DNA of 64,000 bases from Paraburkholderia ribeironis (GTDB taxonomy: Bacteria; Pseudomonadota; Gammaproteobacteria; Burkholderiales; Burkholderiaceae): contig NZ_CYGX02000025.1 in NCBI RefSeq assembly GCF_900019265.1, positions 977 through 64,976 of the forward strand. Direction: 5' to 3'. The notes under the pieces were generated by a model. It did no database searches. It worked only from the letters and a program-made list of their open reading frames with translations, and was not told where the DNA came from. This document shows, piece after piece, positions 37,713 through 47,595 of the stretch. The first letter of the stretch is position 1, and every line of letters starts with the position of its first letter. The position numbers and the translations under genes are program-made.

Positions 37713-38201
37713 CTAATCGCCCACCGCAATCGTCAACGTTTCCTTGATTTCCTCCATCACCACGTAGCTCTTCGACTGCACCGCGCCCGGCAATTGCAGC
37801 AGGATGTCGCCGAGCAGCTTGCGGTAGTCGGCCATTTCGCCGATGCGCGCCTTGATCAGATAGTCGAAGTCGCCAGACACGAGATGGCATTCCAGCACCT
37901 CGGGAATCTTCTGCACTTCACGCCGGAACTGGTCGAACATGTTGCCGCTCTTGTGATCGAGCGTGATCTCGACGAACACCAGCAGCGCCGCACCCAGCTC
38001 CGTCGGGTTCACACGTGCGTAGTAGCCGATGATCACGCCATCGCGCTCCATCCTCTTGACCCGTTCGATGCACGGCGTCACCGACAGCCCGACCTGTTCG
38101 GCCAGGTCCTTCATGGCCATGCGGCCGTCCTGCTGCAGGAGCCGCAGGATCTTTCGATCGAGCTTGTCGAGGGCCCGGACCGGTTGGCGTTGTGTGCGCA
38201 T
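37713..38201 (-). CDS. Lrp/AsnC family regulator, likely controlling dadA
   Basis: The 162-residue protein has an N-terminal winged HTH (about residues 10-65: LDKLDRKILRLLQQDGRMAMKDLAEQVGLSVTPCIERVKRM) and a C-terminal RAM ligand-binding domain (about 70-155). This is the feast/famine family; E. coli Lrp and DadR-type proteins respond to leucine or alanine. It diverges from dadA with 168 nt between, so it most likely activates or represses D-amino acid catabolism. The inducer (D- or L-alanine) is inference from context. Confidence 0.94.
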   Translation of the reverse strand: MRTQRQPVRALDKLDRKILRLLQQDGRMAMKDLAEQVGLSVTPCIERVKRMERDGVIIGYYARVNPTELGAALLVFVEITLDHKSGNMFDQFRREVQKIPEVLECHLVSGDFDYLIKARIGEMADYRKLLGDILLQLPGAVQSKSYVVMEEIKETLTIAVGD

Positions 38202-38369
38202 GGTGTTTTTGCTGAAAATTATGAAAATACGATAACAAAACCTACCTGACTGTCCATAGTATAGCGGTTAACACTGGGCGAACCGCATTACACCTCGTGA
38301 ATCGAATGAAATCCAACGAATCGACGAGCGCAGCGCCCTCCAAACTTTTCCGAATCTTCTGGAGCAGCT

Positions 38370-39656
38370 ATGCGAGTCGTCGTTTTGGGCAGTGGCGTCG
38401 TCGGGGTGACCAGTGCGTATTACCTCGCACGCGCCGGTCATGAAGTGACCGTTATCGACCGCGAGGCCGGCCCGGCGCTCGAAACGAGTTTCGCCAATGC
38501 CGGCCAGATCTCGCCGGGCTACGCGTCGCCATGGGCCGCGCCTGGCGTGCCGTTGAAGGCCGTCAAGTGGATGTTCCAGAAGCATGCGCCATTGGCGATC
38601 CGGCTCGACGGAACGCAATTCCAGCTGCAATGGATGTGGCAAATGCTGCAGAACTGCACGGCGTCGCGTTACGCGGTGAACAAGGGCCGGATGGTCCGTA
38701 TCGCCGAATACAGCCGAGACTGCCTGCAGGCGCTGCGCGCCGAAACCGGCATCCAGTACGAAGGCCGCACGGGCGGCACGCTGCAGGTGTTCCGCACCCA
38801 GCAGCAGTTCGACGGCGCCGCCAAAGACATCGCCGTGCTGCAGGACGCCAATGTGCGGTACGAATTGCTATCGGCCGCTGAACTCGTGCGTGCGGAGCCG
38901 GCTCTCGCCGCGGTGTCGCACAAGCTGACAGGCGGTTTGCGGCTGCCGGGCGACGAAACCGGCGACTGCCAGATGTTCACCACGCGTCTTGCCGCACTGG
39001 CCGAGCAGCTGGGCGTCAAATTCCGCTACAACACGCCGATCGACGCCCTCGCGATGACGGGCGAACGTATCGCCGGCGTGCAATGCGGCGGCGAGCTGGT
39101 GCGTGCGGATTCCTTCGTCGTCGCGCTGGGCTCGTACTCGACGCAGTTCCTCGCGGGTCTGGTGAAGATTCCGGTGTATCCGCTCAAGGGCTATTCGATC
39201 ACCGCGCCAATCGTCAATGAAGCGGCTGCGCCTGTCTCCACCGTGCTCGACGAAACCTACAAGATCGCGATCACCCGTTTCGACGACCGGATTCGCGTCG
39301 GCGGGATGGCGGAGATCGTCGGCTTCGACAAGTCGTTGCGCCGGGCGCGCCGCGAGACGCTCGAAATGTGCGTGAACGACCTGTTCCCCGGCGGCGGCGA
39401 CACGTCGCAAGCCTCGTTCTGGACCGGCCTGCGGCCGATGACGCCGGACGGCACGCCGGTCGTCGGCCGCACGCCGGTCGCGAACCTGTTCCTGAACACC
39501 GGTCATGGCACGCTGGGCTGGACCATGTCGTGCGGCTCGGGACAGTTGCTGGCCGACGTGATGTCGGGCAAGCAGCCGGCCATCAAGGCCGACGATCTAT
39601 CGGTGCATCGCTATCTCGGCGAGACCACGGGTACGCCTCGGCCGGCTTATGCGTGA
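38370..39656 (+). CDS. dadA: D-amino acid dehydrogenase, small subunit
   Basis: DadA oxidises D-alanine and other D-amino acids to keto acids and passes electrons to the respiratory chain. The 428-residue FAD enzyme begins [31 protein letters not shown], the dinucleotide-binding fold, and has the conserved C-terminal [24 protein letters not shown]. It is divergent from an Lrp regulator, as in other dad loci. No alanine racemase gene is next to it. A strong terminator follows. Confidence 0.96.
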   Translation: MRVVVLGSGVVGVTSAYYLARAGHEVTVIDREAGPALETSFANAGQISPGYASPWAAPGVPLKAVKWMFQKHAPLAIRLDGTQFQLQWMWQMLQNCTASRYAVNKGRMVRIAEYSRDCLQALRAETGIQYEGRTGGTLQVFRTQQQFDGAAKDIAVLQDANVRYELLSAAELVRAEPALAAVSHKLTGGLRLPGDETGDCQMFTTRLAALAEQLGVKFRYNTPIDALAMTGERIAGVQCGGELVRADSFVVALGSYSTQFLAGLVKIPVYPLKGYSITAPIVNEAAAPVSTVLDETYKIAITRFDDRIRVGGMAEIVGFDKSLRRARRETLEMCVNDLFPGGGDTSQASFWTGLRPMTPDGTPVVGRTPVANLFLNTGHGTLGWTMSCGSGQLLADVMSGKQPAIKADDLSVHRYLGETTGTPRPAYA

Positions 39657-39785
39657 AGCCGCGTCGGCGACGCTCATTGCGCGTCGCGTTGTCGCTGTCG
39701 CTGTCGCATTGCCCCTCGCATTGGCCCCGGTAGGCGGTGGTGCTGACCGGCCGGCGCGCGAATCAGGCCAATAATCAGCCCCATA

Positions 39786-39824
39786 AACAAACGGCGCCTC
39801 ACATCGTGAGGCGCCGTTTGTTTT
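39786..39824. terminator. Bidirectional terminator between dadA and the acyl-CoA dehydrogenase gene
   Basis: A perfect 17-bp stem (AACAAACGGCGCCTCAC, loop ATC, GTGAGGCGCCGTTTGTT) is followed by a T-run. It is among the strongest hairpins in the window. Confidence 0.93.
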
Positions 39825-39855
39825 CATGCCGACGCATACCGCCGCGAGCGTCGCA

Positions 39856-41646
39856 TCAGAACTGATCTTCCGACAAAGCCAGCACACCTTCGCCACCCTT
39901 CGCACTGACAATCGACGCTTCGAGCGCCGACGCCTGCGGCAGCACATGCTCTGCATAAAACTGCGCGGTCGCGATCTTGGCGCCGTAGAACGAAGGATCT
40001 TCGTCGCGCTTGTGAGCTGCCACGAGCAGCGCGCGCGCCATCTGCCAGCCGCCCAGCACGATGCCGGCCAGTTTCAGATACGGCACGCTACCGGCGAACA
40101 CCGCATTCGGATCACCCTTCGCATTCTCCACGACGAAATCGACCACCGCGCTCATCGCACGATGACCCTCGGCCAGATATTGCTTCATCGACCCGAATGC
40201 CGAGCCTTGCTGCGAACCGAGCGCTTCGACCGTTGCGGCCACTCCGCCGAGCAGCGCCTTCGCCGCCTTGCCGCCGTCGCGCAAGGTCTTGCGGCCGATC
40301 AGGTCGTTGGCCTGAATCGCGGTCGTGCCTTCGTAGATCGGCAGAATGCGCGCGTCGCGGTAGTATTGCGCGGCGCCGGTTTCTTCGATGAAACCCATGC
40401 CGCCGTGCACCTGCACGCCGAGACTCGTGACGTCGATCGACAACTCCGTGCTCCAGCCCTTGATGATCGGCACGAGGAACTCGTAGAGCGCCTGATGTTC
40501 AGCGCGTGTAGCTGCGTCGGGATGACGATGCGCGATGTCGCAATGCGCCGCGGCGACATACGCCAGCGCGCGTGACGCTTCGGTGAGGCTGCGCATCGTC
40601 GCGAGCATCCGGCGCACGTCCGGATGCTGGATGATCGCCACGGGCTGCTTCGCGGAGCCATCCACGGGGCGGCTCTGCACGCGATCTTTCGCATACGCGA
40701 CCGCCTTCTGGTACGCGCGGTCCGACACCGCGACACCCTGCATGCCCACCGCGAAACGCGCCGCGTTCATCATGATGAACATGTACTCAAGGCCGCGATT
40801 CTCTTCGCCGATCAGGTGGCCGACCGCGCCGCCGTGATCGCCGAATTGCAGCACCGCAGTCGGACTCGCCTTGATGCCGAGCTTGTGTTCGATCGACACG
40901 CAATGCACGTCATTACGCTCACCGAGCGAGCCGTCTTCGTTGACAAGGAACTTCGGTACGATAAAAAGCGAAATTCCCTTCACACCTTCGGGCGCATTCG
41001 GCGTGCGCGCCAGCACGAGATGCACGATGTTCTTCGCCATGTCGTGCTCGCCCCACGTGATGAAAATCTTCGTGCCGAACAGCTTGAACGAGCCGTCGTC
41101 CTGCGGTTCGGCGCGCGTGCGCACCAACGCGAGATCGGAGCCGGCTTGCGGCTCGGTCAGGTTCATCGTGCCGGTCCATTCGCCAGAAATCAGCCTGGGC
41201 ACATAGGTCTGTTTTTGCGCTTCGCTGCCGGCGGTCAGCAGCGCTTCGATCGCGCCGTCGGTCAGCAATGGACACAGCGCAAAAGACAGGTTCGACGCGT
41301 TGAGCATTTCGATGCAAGGCGTCGCGATCAGCTTCGGCAGGCCCTGGCCTTCGTAGTCGAGCGGATGTTGCACGCCCTGCCATCCGCCTTCAGCAAACTG
41401 GTGGAAGGCTTCCTTGAAACCCGGCGTCGCACTGACGACGCCGTCCTTCCAGCTGCTTGGATTGCGATCGCCCTCCACGTTCAACGGCGCCAGCACTTCA
41501 CCGCACAGCTTCGCCGATTCGCCGAGCACGGCCTGTGCCGTCTCGAGGTTCGCGTCCTCGAAGCCTGGCAGCGTCGCGATGTCTTCGAGACCGGCCAGTT
41601 CTTTCAACACGAACAGCATGTCCTTGATGGGCGCCGTATAGCTCAT
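39856..41646 (-). CDS. Acyl-CoA dehydrogenase, large (596-residue) form
   Basis: This FAD enzyme is of the long acyl-CoA dehydrogenase type, with an N-terminal extension (MSYTAPIKDMLFVLKEL), the FAD/substrate region (TGTMNLTEPQAGSDL, KIFITWGEHDM), and the C-terminal ARILPIYEGTTAIQANDLIGRKTL, where the catalytic Glu lies in YEGTT. It passes electrons to ETF. Related proteins are annotated as 3-methylmercaptopropionyl-CoA or phenylacyl-CoA dehydrogenases, but the substrate cannot be settled here. It is followed on the same strand by etfA and etfB upstream, 102 nt away. Confidence 0.92.
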   Translation of the reverse strand: MSYTAPIKDMLFVLKELAGLEDIATLPGFEDANLETAQAVLGESAKLCGEVLAPLNVEGDRNPSSWKDGVVSATPGFKEAFHQFAEGGWQGVQHPLDYEGQGLPKLIATPCIEMLNASNLSFALCPLLTDGAIEALLTAGSEAQKQTYVPRLISGEWTGTMNLTEPQAGSDLALVRTRAEPQDDGSFKLFGTKIFITWGEHDMAKNIVHLVLARTPNAPEGVKGISLFIVPKFLVNEDGSLGERNDVHCVSIEHKLGIKASPTAVLQFGDHGGAVGHLIGEENRGLEYMFIMMNAARFAVGMQGVAVSDRAYQKAVAYAKDRVQSRPVDGSAKQPVAIIQHPDVRRMLATMRSLTEASRALAYVAAAHCDIAHRHPDAATRAEHQALYEFLVPIIKGWSTELSIDVTSLGVQVHGGMGFIEETGAAQYYRDARILPIYEGTTAIQANDLIGRKTLRDGGKAAKALLGGVAATVEALGSQQGSAFGSMKQYLAEGHRAMSAVVDFVVENAKGDPNAVFAGSVPYLKLAGIVLGGWQMARALLVAAHKRDEDPSFYGAKIATAQFYAEHVLPQASALEASIVSAKGGEGVLALSEDQF

Positions 41647-41748
41647 TTGAGTTCTCCTCCTGCCTTGATATAAAAAAAGGGCGCCGGACTCGATCGGTCC
41701 CGCGCCCTTCGTTTGCTGCCAAACGCCTTCTTTGCGGCGCTACGGCGC

Positions 41749-42684
41749 TTAGCCGAGTTCGCTAACCAGTTCCGGCACCAGCGTGAACAGATCGCCGACC
41801 AGACCATAATCGGCGACGCTGAAAATCGGTGCTTCCGGGTCCTTGTTGATCGCGACGATCACCTTGCTGTCCTTCATGCCGGCCAGATGCTGGATCGCGC
41901 CCGAGATGCCCACGGCCACGTACAGTTGCGGCGCAACGATCTTGCCGGTCTGGCCGACCTGATAGTCGTTCGGCACGAAACCCGCATCGACGGCTGCGCG
42001 CGAGGCGCCCAGCGCTGCACCGAGCTTGTCGGCGAGCGGCTCGAGCACCTTCGTGTAGTTCTCGCCATTGCCCAGGCCACGGCCACCCGACACGATGATC
42101 TTCGCCGACGTCAGTTCCGGACGGTCCAGCTTCGTCACTTCGCGGCTCACGAACTGCGAGATGCCTGCATCGGCTGCGGCTTCGATCTTCTCGACCGGTG
42201 CGCTGCCGCCTTCGGCCGCCACTGCGTCGAAGCCCGTCGTGCGCACCGTGATGACCTTGATCGGGTCCGCCGACTGCACCGTCGCGATCGCATTGCCCGC
42301 GTAGATCGGGCGCTCGAAGGTGTCGGCCGAATCGACTGCGGTGATGTCGCTGATCTGCGCCACGTCGAGCTTCGCGGCGATCCGCGGCGCGATGTTCTTG
42401 CCGTAGGCGGTCGCCGGCGCGAGGATATGTGAGTAGTCCCTGGCGATGTTCAGCACGGTCGCTTCGATGTTTTCCGCGAGGCCCTGCTCCAGTTGCGGCG
42501 CGTCGGCCAGCAGCACCTTCGCAACGCCCGCGACCTTCGCGGCCGCATCCGCTGCGGCCTGCGCATTGTGGCCCGCCACCAGCACGTGAATATCACCACC
42601 GATCTTCTGTGCCGCTGCGATCGTGTTCAGCGTCGCGGCCTTGATCGATGCGTTGTCATGTTCTGCAATTACCAGATTCGTCAT
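41749..42684 (-). CDS. etfA: Electron transfer flavoprotein subunit alpha
   Basis: This 311-residue subunit binds FAD and shuttles electrons from acyl-CoA dehydrogenases to ETF:quinone oxidoreductase. The C-terminal FAD domain shows [34 protein letters not shown] and the family signature [17 protein letters not shown]. The start at 42684 gives the conserved [10 protein letters not shown]. It lies between etfB and the acyl-CoA dehydrogenase on the same strand, which suggests one functional unit for fatty-acid or amino-acid oxidation. Confidence 0.96.
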   Translation of the reverse strand: MTNLVIAEHDNASIKAATLNTIAAAQKIGGDIHVLVAGHNAQAAADAAAKVAGVAKVLLADAPQLEQGLAENIEATVLNIARDYSHILAPATAYGKNIAPRIAAKLDVAQISDITAVDSADTFERPIYAGNAIATVQSADPIKVITVRTTGFDAVAAEGGSAPVEKIEAAADAGISQFVSREVTKLDRPELTSAKIIVSGGRGLGNGENYTKVLEPLADKLGAALGASRAAVDAGFVPNDYQVGQTGKIVAPQLYVAVGISGAIQHLAGMKDSKVIVAINKDPEAPIFSVADYGLVGDLFTLVPELVSELG

Positions 42685-42761
42685 TTGCTCTGTCTCCGTG
42701 TCGACTGGAGTTAGCGCTTTAGCGCTTACTCCAGTCCCATGCAACATAGTTGCCGTTCTAC

Positions 42762-43511
42762 TTAAAGCACCTTGGCTTCGGTCTTCAGCTTCTCGACCAG
42801 CGTCTTCACGTCCGGCACCATCACACCGGCAGAGCGCTTCGGCGGCTCAGTGACTTTCAGCATCTTCAGGCGCGGCGCGACGTCAACGCCCAGGTCTTCA
42901 GGCTTGAGCGTTTCCAGCGGCTTTTTCTTCGCCTTCATGATGTTGGGCAGCGTCACGTAGCGCGGCTCGTTCAGGCGCAGATCGGTGGTGACAACCGCGG
43001 GCAGCGTCAGCGACAGCGTTTCGGCGCCGCCATCCACTTCACGCGAGACGGTTGCCTTGCCGTCCGCCACGACCACTTTCGAAGCAAAGGTTGCCTGGGG
43101 CAACCCCGCCAGCGCCGCCAGCATCTGGCCGGTCTGGTTCGAATCGTCGTCGATCGCCTGCTTGCCCAGAATGACGAGCGAAGGCTGTTCCCTGTCGACC
43201 AGCGCCTTCAGCAGCTTGGCCACTGCCAGCGGCTGCAGCTCTTCATTCGATTCGATCAGGATCGCGCGATCCGCGCCGATCGCCAGCGCGGTGCGCAGCG
43301 TTTCCTGCGCTTGCGTCACACCCGCCGACACGGCGATCACTTCAGTCGCCACGCCCGCTTCCTTCAGGCGCACCGCTTCTTCCACCGCGATTTCATCGAA
43401 CGGGTTCATCGACATCTTCACGTTCGCAATGTCGACACCCGTACCATCCGATTTGACCCGGACCTTCACGTTGTAGTCGACCACTCTCTTGACTGGCACC
43501 AGGATTTTCAT
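42762..43511 (-). CDS. etfB: Electron transfer flavoprotein subunit beta
   Basis: The 249-residue subunit begins [19 protein letters not shown] and has the signature region near [18 protein letters not shown]. It dimerises with EtfA and binds AMP. The length equals typical EtfB. It is the first gene of etfB-etfA-acyl-CoA dehydrogenase, with 77 nt before etfA; all run leftward. The ATG at 43511 is preferred over 43517 because it gives MKILVPVK. Confidence 0.96.
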   Translation of the reverse strand: MKILVPVKRVVDYNVKVRVKSDGTGVDIANVKMSMNPFDEIAVEEAVRLKEAGVATEVIAVSAGVTQAQETLRTALAIGADRAILIESNEELQPLAVAKLLKALVDREQPSLVILGKQAIDDDSNQTGQMLAALAGLPQATFASKVVVADGKATVSREVDGGAETLSLTLPAVVTTDLRLNEPRYVTLPNIMKAKKKPLETLKPEDLGVDVAPRLKMLKVTEPPKRSAGVMVPDVKTLVEKLKTEAKVL

Positions 43512-43660
43512 GCACACGCTCCAAAGTTACGAATACGTCAACCCAACGAACATTATAGCGACTGCCTTCATGACAGCCTGCTCGCGGGCGCTTTAGCAGA
43601 AGGATATCGCTCCTCAGTGGCGTGACGGCAATATCGAACGGTCGTACTATTTTAATTTCA

Positions 43661-43687
43661 AAAAAACCCGGGCGACAACCCCGGGTT
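43661..43687 (-). terminator. Terminator of the metNIQ operon
   Basis: An 8-bp stem (AACCCGGG, loop of 7, CCCGGGTT) is followed on the minus strand by seven Ts. It lies about 60 nt beyond the metQ stop. Confidence 0.85.
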
Positions 43688-43749
43688 CCTACTTACGCCC
43701 TTCATTTGCGCATTGCCGTCATCTCTTGCGATGCCTGAAGGCGGTTGGC

Positions 43750-44544
43750 TCACCATGAGGTAATCACCGACCCACCGAACTTGCTGTCGACAAACTGCTT
43801 CACTTCCGGCGAATGATATGCCGCGATCAGCCTCGCGACCCATGGCTTGTTCCGGTCAGCCTCGCGGATCGCGATGATGTTCACGTACGGACCTTTCGGG
43901 TCTTCGATGGCGATCGCATCCTGCTTGGGCTTCAAACCGGCTTCCATCGCGAAGTTCGTGTTGATCGCGGCAGCGTCGACGTCGCTCAGCGAGCGCGGGA
44001 TTTGCGCGGCATCGAGCTCGACGATCTTCAGCTTCTTCGGATTCTCGACGATGTCGAGCGGCGTCGCCTTCAGACCCGCATCGGCACGCAGCTTCAGCAG
44101 TCCCTGCTTCTGTAGCAGCAACAGCGCGCGCCCACCGTTGGTCGGATCGTTCGGCACCGCGATCTTCGCGCCCGACTGCAGTTCGGCGAGCGTCTTCACC
44201 TTCTTCGAATAGATCCCCATCGGATAGGTCACCGTGTCCGCGACACGAATCAGCTTGTAGCCGCGGTCCTTCACCTGCGCCTGCAAGTACGGGTCGTGCT
44301 GGTAGCTGTTCGCGTCCAGATCGCCGCCGGCGAGTGCCGCGTTCGGCTGCACGTAGTCGGAAAACTCGACGATCCTGATGTTCAGGCCATTCTTCGCCGC
44401 GACCGTCTTCACGACTTCCATGATCTGCGCGTGCGGGCCGCCTGTGACGCCGACCTTGATCGTCTCGTCGGCATGGACCGTGGTAGCGAACAGCGAAGCG
44501 GCGCCGAGCGCGGCGGCGAGCTTGAGAATGAAACGACGTTGCAT
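43750..44544 (-). CDS. metQ: Methionine ABC transporter substrate-binding protein
   Basis: The 264-residue NlpA/MetQ family protein binds D- or L-methionine and delivers it to MetNI. A signal peptide (MQRRFILKLAAALGAASLFATTVHA) precedes KVGVTGGPHAQIME, the family start, and NDPTNGGRALLLLQKQGL. No lipobox cysteine is present, so unlike E. coli MetQ it should be soluble in the periplasm. It is the third gene of metN-metI-metQ, 59 nt after metI. Confidence 0.95.
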   Translation of the reverse strand: MQRRFILKLAAALGAASLFATTVHADETIKVGVTGGPHAQIMEVVKTVAAKNGLNIRIVEFSDYVQPNAALAGGDLDANSYQHDPYLQAQVKDRGYKLIRVADTVTYPMGIYSKKVKTLAELQSGAKIAVPNDPTNGGRALLLLQKQGLLKLRADAGLKATPLDIVENPKKLKIVELDAAQIPRSLSDVDAAAINTNFAMEAGLKPKQDAIAIEDPKGPYVNIIAIREADRNKPWVARLIAAYHSPEVKQFVDSKFGGSVITSW

Positions 44545-44603
44545 GATGACCTTGTTCGAATCCAATCTATCGATTCTGTTTGGCGGGCTCCAATGGCCCT
44601 TGT

Positions 44604-45257
44604 TTATCTATGGCTCAAACGACGCACGAGCCAATCTCCAAACGACTGCACCAGCTGCACGAAGACGATCAGGATCACCACGACCGTCAACATCACTTCC
44701 GGCAGGAAACGCTGATAGCCGTAGCGAATCCCGAGGTCGCCCAGGCCGCCGCCGCCGATCGCACCCGCCATCGCCGAATAGCCGACCAGCGACACGAAGG
44801 TGATCGTCAACCCGGCGACCACCCCCGGCAGCGATTCCGGCAACAGCACCTTGAAGACGATCTGGCCGGTGGTCGCGCCCATCGCCTGCGCCGCTTCGAT
44901 CAGCCCGCGATCGACTTCGCGCAGCGCCGTCTCGACCAGACGCGCGATGAACGGCGCGGCAGCGATCGTCAGCGGCACGATGGCGGCCGCCGTGCCGATC
45001 GACGACCCCACCACGAGGCGCGTGAACGGAATCACCGCCACCAGCAGGATGATGAACGGCGTCGAGCGGACCGCATTGACGATCATGCCCATCACGCGAT
45101 TCACCGCGACGTTCTCCAGCACGCCCTGACGGTCCGTCAAGTACAGCAACACGCCGAGCGGCAAGCCCACCAAAGCGCCGACCAGTCCGGAAATGCCCAC
45201 CATCACGAGCGTTTCCCAGAACGACTGGACGAACATATCGAACATTTCACTCCACAT
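44604..45257 (-). CDS. metI: Methionine ABC transporter permease
   Basis: This 217-residue membrane permease has five hydrophobic segments and the EAA loop ([23 protein letters not shown]), which contacts the ATPase MetN. The length equals E. coli MetI. The ATG at 45257 gives MWSEMFDMF and overlaps the end of metN by 11 nt, suggesting translational coupling. The frame upstream to 45290 is not supported. Confidence 0.95.
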   Translation of the reverse strand: MWSEMFDMFVQSFWETLVMVGISGLVGALVGLPLGVLLYLTDRQGVLENVAVNRVMGMIVNAVRSTPFIILLVAVIPFTRLVVGSSIGTAAAIVPLTIAAAPFIARLVETALREVDRGLIEAAQAMGATTGQIVFKVLLPESLPGVVAGLTITFVSLVGYSAMAGAIGGGGLGDLGIRYGYQRFLPEVMLTVVVILIVFVQLVQSFGDWLVRRLSHR

Positions 45258-46281
45258 GCGAGAGCTCCTCCACGACCACACCCTGTTCACGCAGAAACGT
45301 CAGCGCCTGCGCCACCTTGGTTGGTTCGCCGCCCGCGAGCACCGCGAGCGAACCGAACGCCTGCCCCTGGATCTCGTCGATCTGGCCGTGCAGGATGTTG
45401 AAGTCGAGTTCGTAGCGGCGAATCGTTTCCGACAGGATCGGCTGATCGACGCCCGAGCCCGTGAACGCAAGCCGCAGCAGATGGCCGCTACCGGTCTTCA
45501 GGCGTTGAGCGACCCGCGCCTTCATCGCGGGTGGCAGTTCCTGCGCGATCACGTCGCCGATCAGCGCGCGCGTGACCTCGTGATGCGGCTGCAGGAACAC
45601 GTCGATCACCTTGCCCTCTTCGACCACACGACCCGCATCCAGCACCGCGACGCGGTCGCAGACCTGCTTGATCACGTCCATCTGATGCGTGATCAGCACG
45701 ACCGTCAGGTTCAGTTCCCGATTGATGCGCTTGAGCAGGTCGAGGATCGCCCGCGTCGTTTCGGGATCGAGCGCAGACGTCGCTTCGTCGGAGAGCAGTA
45801 CTTTCGGTTTGCTCGCCAGCGCGCGCGCAATGCCCACGCGCTGCTTCTGGCCGCCGCTGATCTGCGCCGGATACCGGTCCTTCTGCGCCGACAGGCCGAC
45901 CAGTTCGAGCAGCGGCAGCACGTTCGCTTCGATTTCATCGCGCTTCATGCCGGCCAGTTCGAGCGGCAGCGCGACGTTCTCGTACACCGTGCGCGACGAC
46001 AGCAGGTTGAAGTGCTGGAAGATCATGCCGATCTCGCGGCGCGCCTCGCGCAATTGCGCGGCGGGCAGCGTGGTCAGATCGCGGCCGTTGACGACGAGAT
46101 TGCCTTCGGACGGGCGCGTCAGCAGATTGATGGTGCGCACGAGCGTGCTCTTGCCCGCGCCGCTGCGGCCGATGATGCCGAACACCTCGCCCGCTGGAAT
46201 CGATAGATTGACGTTGTGCAGCGCCTCGACCCAGCCCCGGGGCCCGGCGAACCGCTGGGAGATATTGCGTATTTCGATCAT
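45247..46281 (-). CDS. metN: Methionine ABC transporter ATP-binding protein
   Basis: This 344-residue ATPase drives methionine import. It shows Walker [10 protein letters not shown], the signature [15 protein letters not shown], Walker [13 protein letters not shown], and a C-terminal NIL (ACT-like) domain (about 265-340) that inhibits transport when methionine is high. The length matches MetN (343). It begins the metNIQ operon. I do not see a recognisable SAM riboswitch in the 239 nt before it; the operon's control is therefore unclear. Confidence 0.96.
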   Translation of the reverse strand: MIEIRNISQRFAGPRGWVEALHNVNLSIPAGEVFGIIGRSGAGKSTLVRTINLLTRPSEGNLVVNGRDLTTLPAAQLREARREIGMIFQHFNLLSSRTVYENVALPLELAGMKRDEIEANVLPLLELVGLSAQKDRYPAQISGGQKQRVGIARALASKPKVLLSDEATSALDPETTRAILDLLKRINRELNLTVVLITHQMDVIKQVCDRVAVLDAGRVVEEGKVIDVFLQPHHEVTRALIGDVIAQELPPAMKARVAQRLKTGSGHLLRLAFTGSGVDQPILSETIRRYELDFNILHGQIDEIQGQAFGSLAVLAGGEPTKVAQALTFLREQGVVVEELSHVE

Positions 46282-46520
46282 GGAAAAACGAAACGGCGGA
46301 GGCTGTCAGCGAGCGTTGTGTGCTCCCGACAAGCGGCCGCCGTTGCTTTTATTGGGATTTAAGGCGGCAATTCTACCGCAGCGGCGACATACCCTTTAAT
46401 AATCAATTCCGATCTTTTCATAACCTGAAAGCATTAGAGGCCTGCGCGATACGTGCATGCTCGCGCGTCAGGCGCCGCTGCGACTATGATCGGGCAAACA
46501 GGACAGGACAGCCCGCAGCC

Positions 46521-47423
46521 ATGCAAACCTCCCATAGCAACCCAGTGCGCGCAAGCGCCGGCAACCGCAACGACAGCACGCCGCAGCGCTCGTCAGTCAC
46601 GACGGCCGACGGCATGACGTTGCCGCTGTACCGCTGGCCGGCCATCGGGCCGATGCGCGCGACTGTCGCGCTGCTGCACGGTCTCGCCGAGCACGCCGGT
46701 CGCTACGCCGCGCTGGCTGGCCGGCTGAACGCGGCCGGCATCGAACTGGTCGCGATCGATCTGCGCGGCCACGGACTCGCGCCCGGCAAGCGAGCCTACG
46801 TGAAGCGCTTCGACGACTATCTGCTCGACGCGCAGGCCTTGCTCGATGCCGCCGCGCAGAGTTGCGTGCCGCTCTTCCTGATGGGACACAGTATGGGCGG
46901 CACGGTGGCCGCGCTCTATGCGATCGAACGCCTCGACGCGACCGGCCGCCGGCTGGCCGGGCTGATCCTGTCGAGCCCGGCGCTCGCGCCCGGCCGCGAT
47001 GTGCCGCGCTGGATGCTCAAGCTGAGCCAGGTCATCAGCCGTCTATATCCGAGCTTCCCGGCGATGAAAATCGACGCCGCGCTACTCTCGCGTCTGCAGC
47101 CGGTGGTGAACGCCAATCGCAATGACCCGCTCGTGCACCACGGCGCGATTCCGGCGCGCACCGGCGCGCAGCTGCTGCTGGCGATGGCGCGCATCGAGCG
47201 GGGTCGCGCGGGCCTGCGCGTGCCGCTGCTGGTGTATCACGGCACCGCCGACAAACTCACCGAGCCCGAAGGCAGCCGCGACTTCGGCCAGCACGCGGGC
47301 TCGCTCGACAAAACGATCACGCTGCACGAAGGCAGCTATCACGAGACGATGAATGACCTCGACCGCGACCGGGTGATCGAGGCTTTGATCGAGTGGATCG
47401 AAAGGCGGGTGGGTCGGGGTTGA
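46521..47423 (+). CDS. Alpha/beta hydrolase, lysophospholipase/monoacylglycerol lipase-like
   Basis: This 300-residue serine hydrolase resembles the Hydrolase_4 (PldB/monoacylglycerol lipase) group. The oxyanion region LLHGLAEHAGRY, the nucleophile elbow GHSMGGT (Ser about 119), a late Asp in YHGTADKLTEPEGS and His in HEGSYHETMND form a plausible catalytic triad. It lacks a signal peptide. The ATG at 46521 is the likeliest start. It is divergent from metN and followed by a 14-bp repeat array. Confidence 0.92.
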   Translation: MQTSHSNPVRASAGNRNDSTPQRSSVTTADGMTLPLYRWPAIGPMRATVALLHGLAEHAGRYAALAGRLNAAGIELVAIDLRGHGLAPGKRAYVKRFDDYLLDAQALLDAAAQSCVPLFLMGHSMGGTVAALYAIERLDATGRRLAGLILSSPALAPGRDVPRWMLKLSQVISRLYPSFPAMKIDAALLSRLQPVVNANRNDPLVHHGAIPARTGAQLLLAMARIERGRAGLRVPLLVYHGTADKLTEPEGSRDFGQHAGSLDKTITLHEGSYHETMNDLDRDRVIEALIEWIERRVGRG

Positions 47424-47455
47424 ACGGAGATGGGTCGAGTGGTTTTGGCGCGTGG

Positions 47456-47593
47456 TTTCGGCGTGCGGGTTTCGGCGCACAGGTTTCGGCGCACAGGTTT
47501 CGGCGCACAGGTTTCAGCGCACAGGTTTCAGCGCACAGGTTTCAGCGCACAGGTTTCAGCGCACAGGTTTCAGCGTGCGGGTTTCGGCGTGCC
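47456..47593 (+). repeat. 14-bp tandem repeat, nine copies
   Basis: Nine units of TTTCGGCGCACAGG-like sequence (47456-47581), then a partial copy, run between the hydrolase stop and the enoyl-CoA hydratase stop. Units 2-4 and units 5-8 form two near-identical subgroups (TTTCGG versus TTTCAG), and the outer units carry GTGCGG. All three plus-strand frames are open through it, but no product is supported. Confidence 0.92.
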
Positions 47594-47595
47594 GC

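Noticed and set aside
46282..46520. A SAM or other methionine riboswitch before metN.
   Set aside because: I could not find the paired stems or conserved core of any known class in the 239 nt.
47456..47593. The 14-bp array considered as a CRISPR.
   Set aside because: The units are directly adjacent with no spacers; the same holds for the other tandem arrays in the window.
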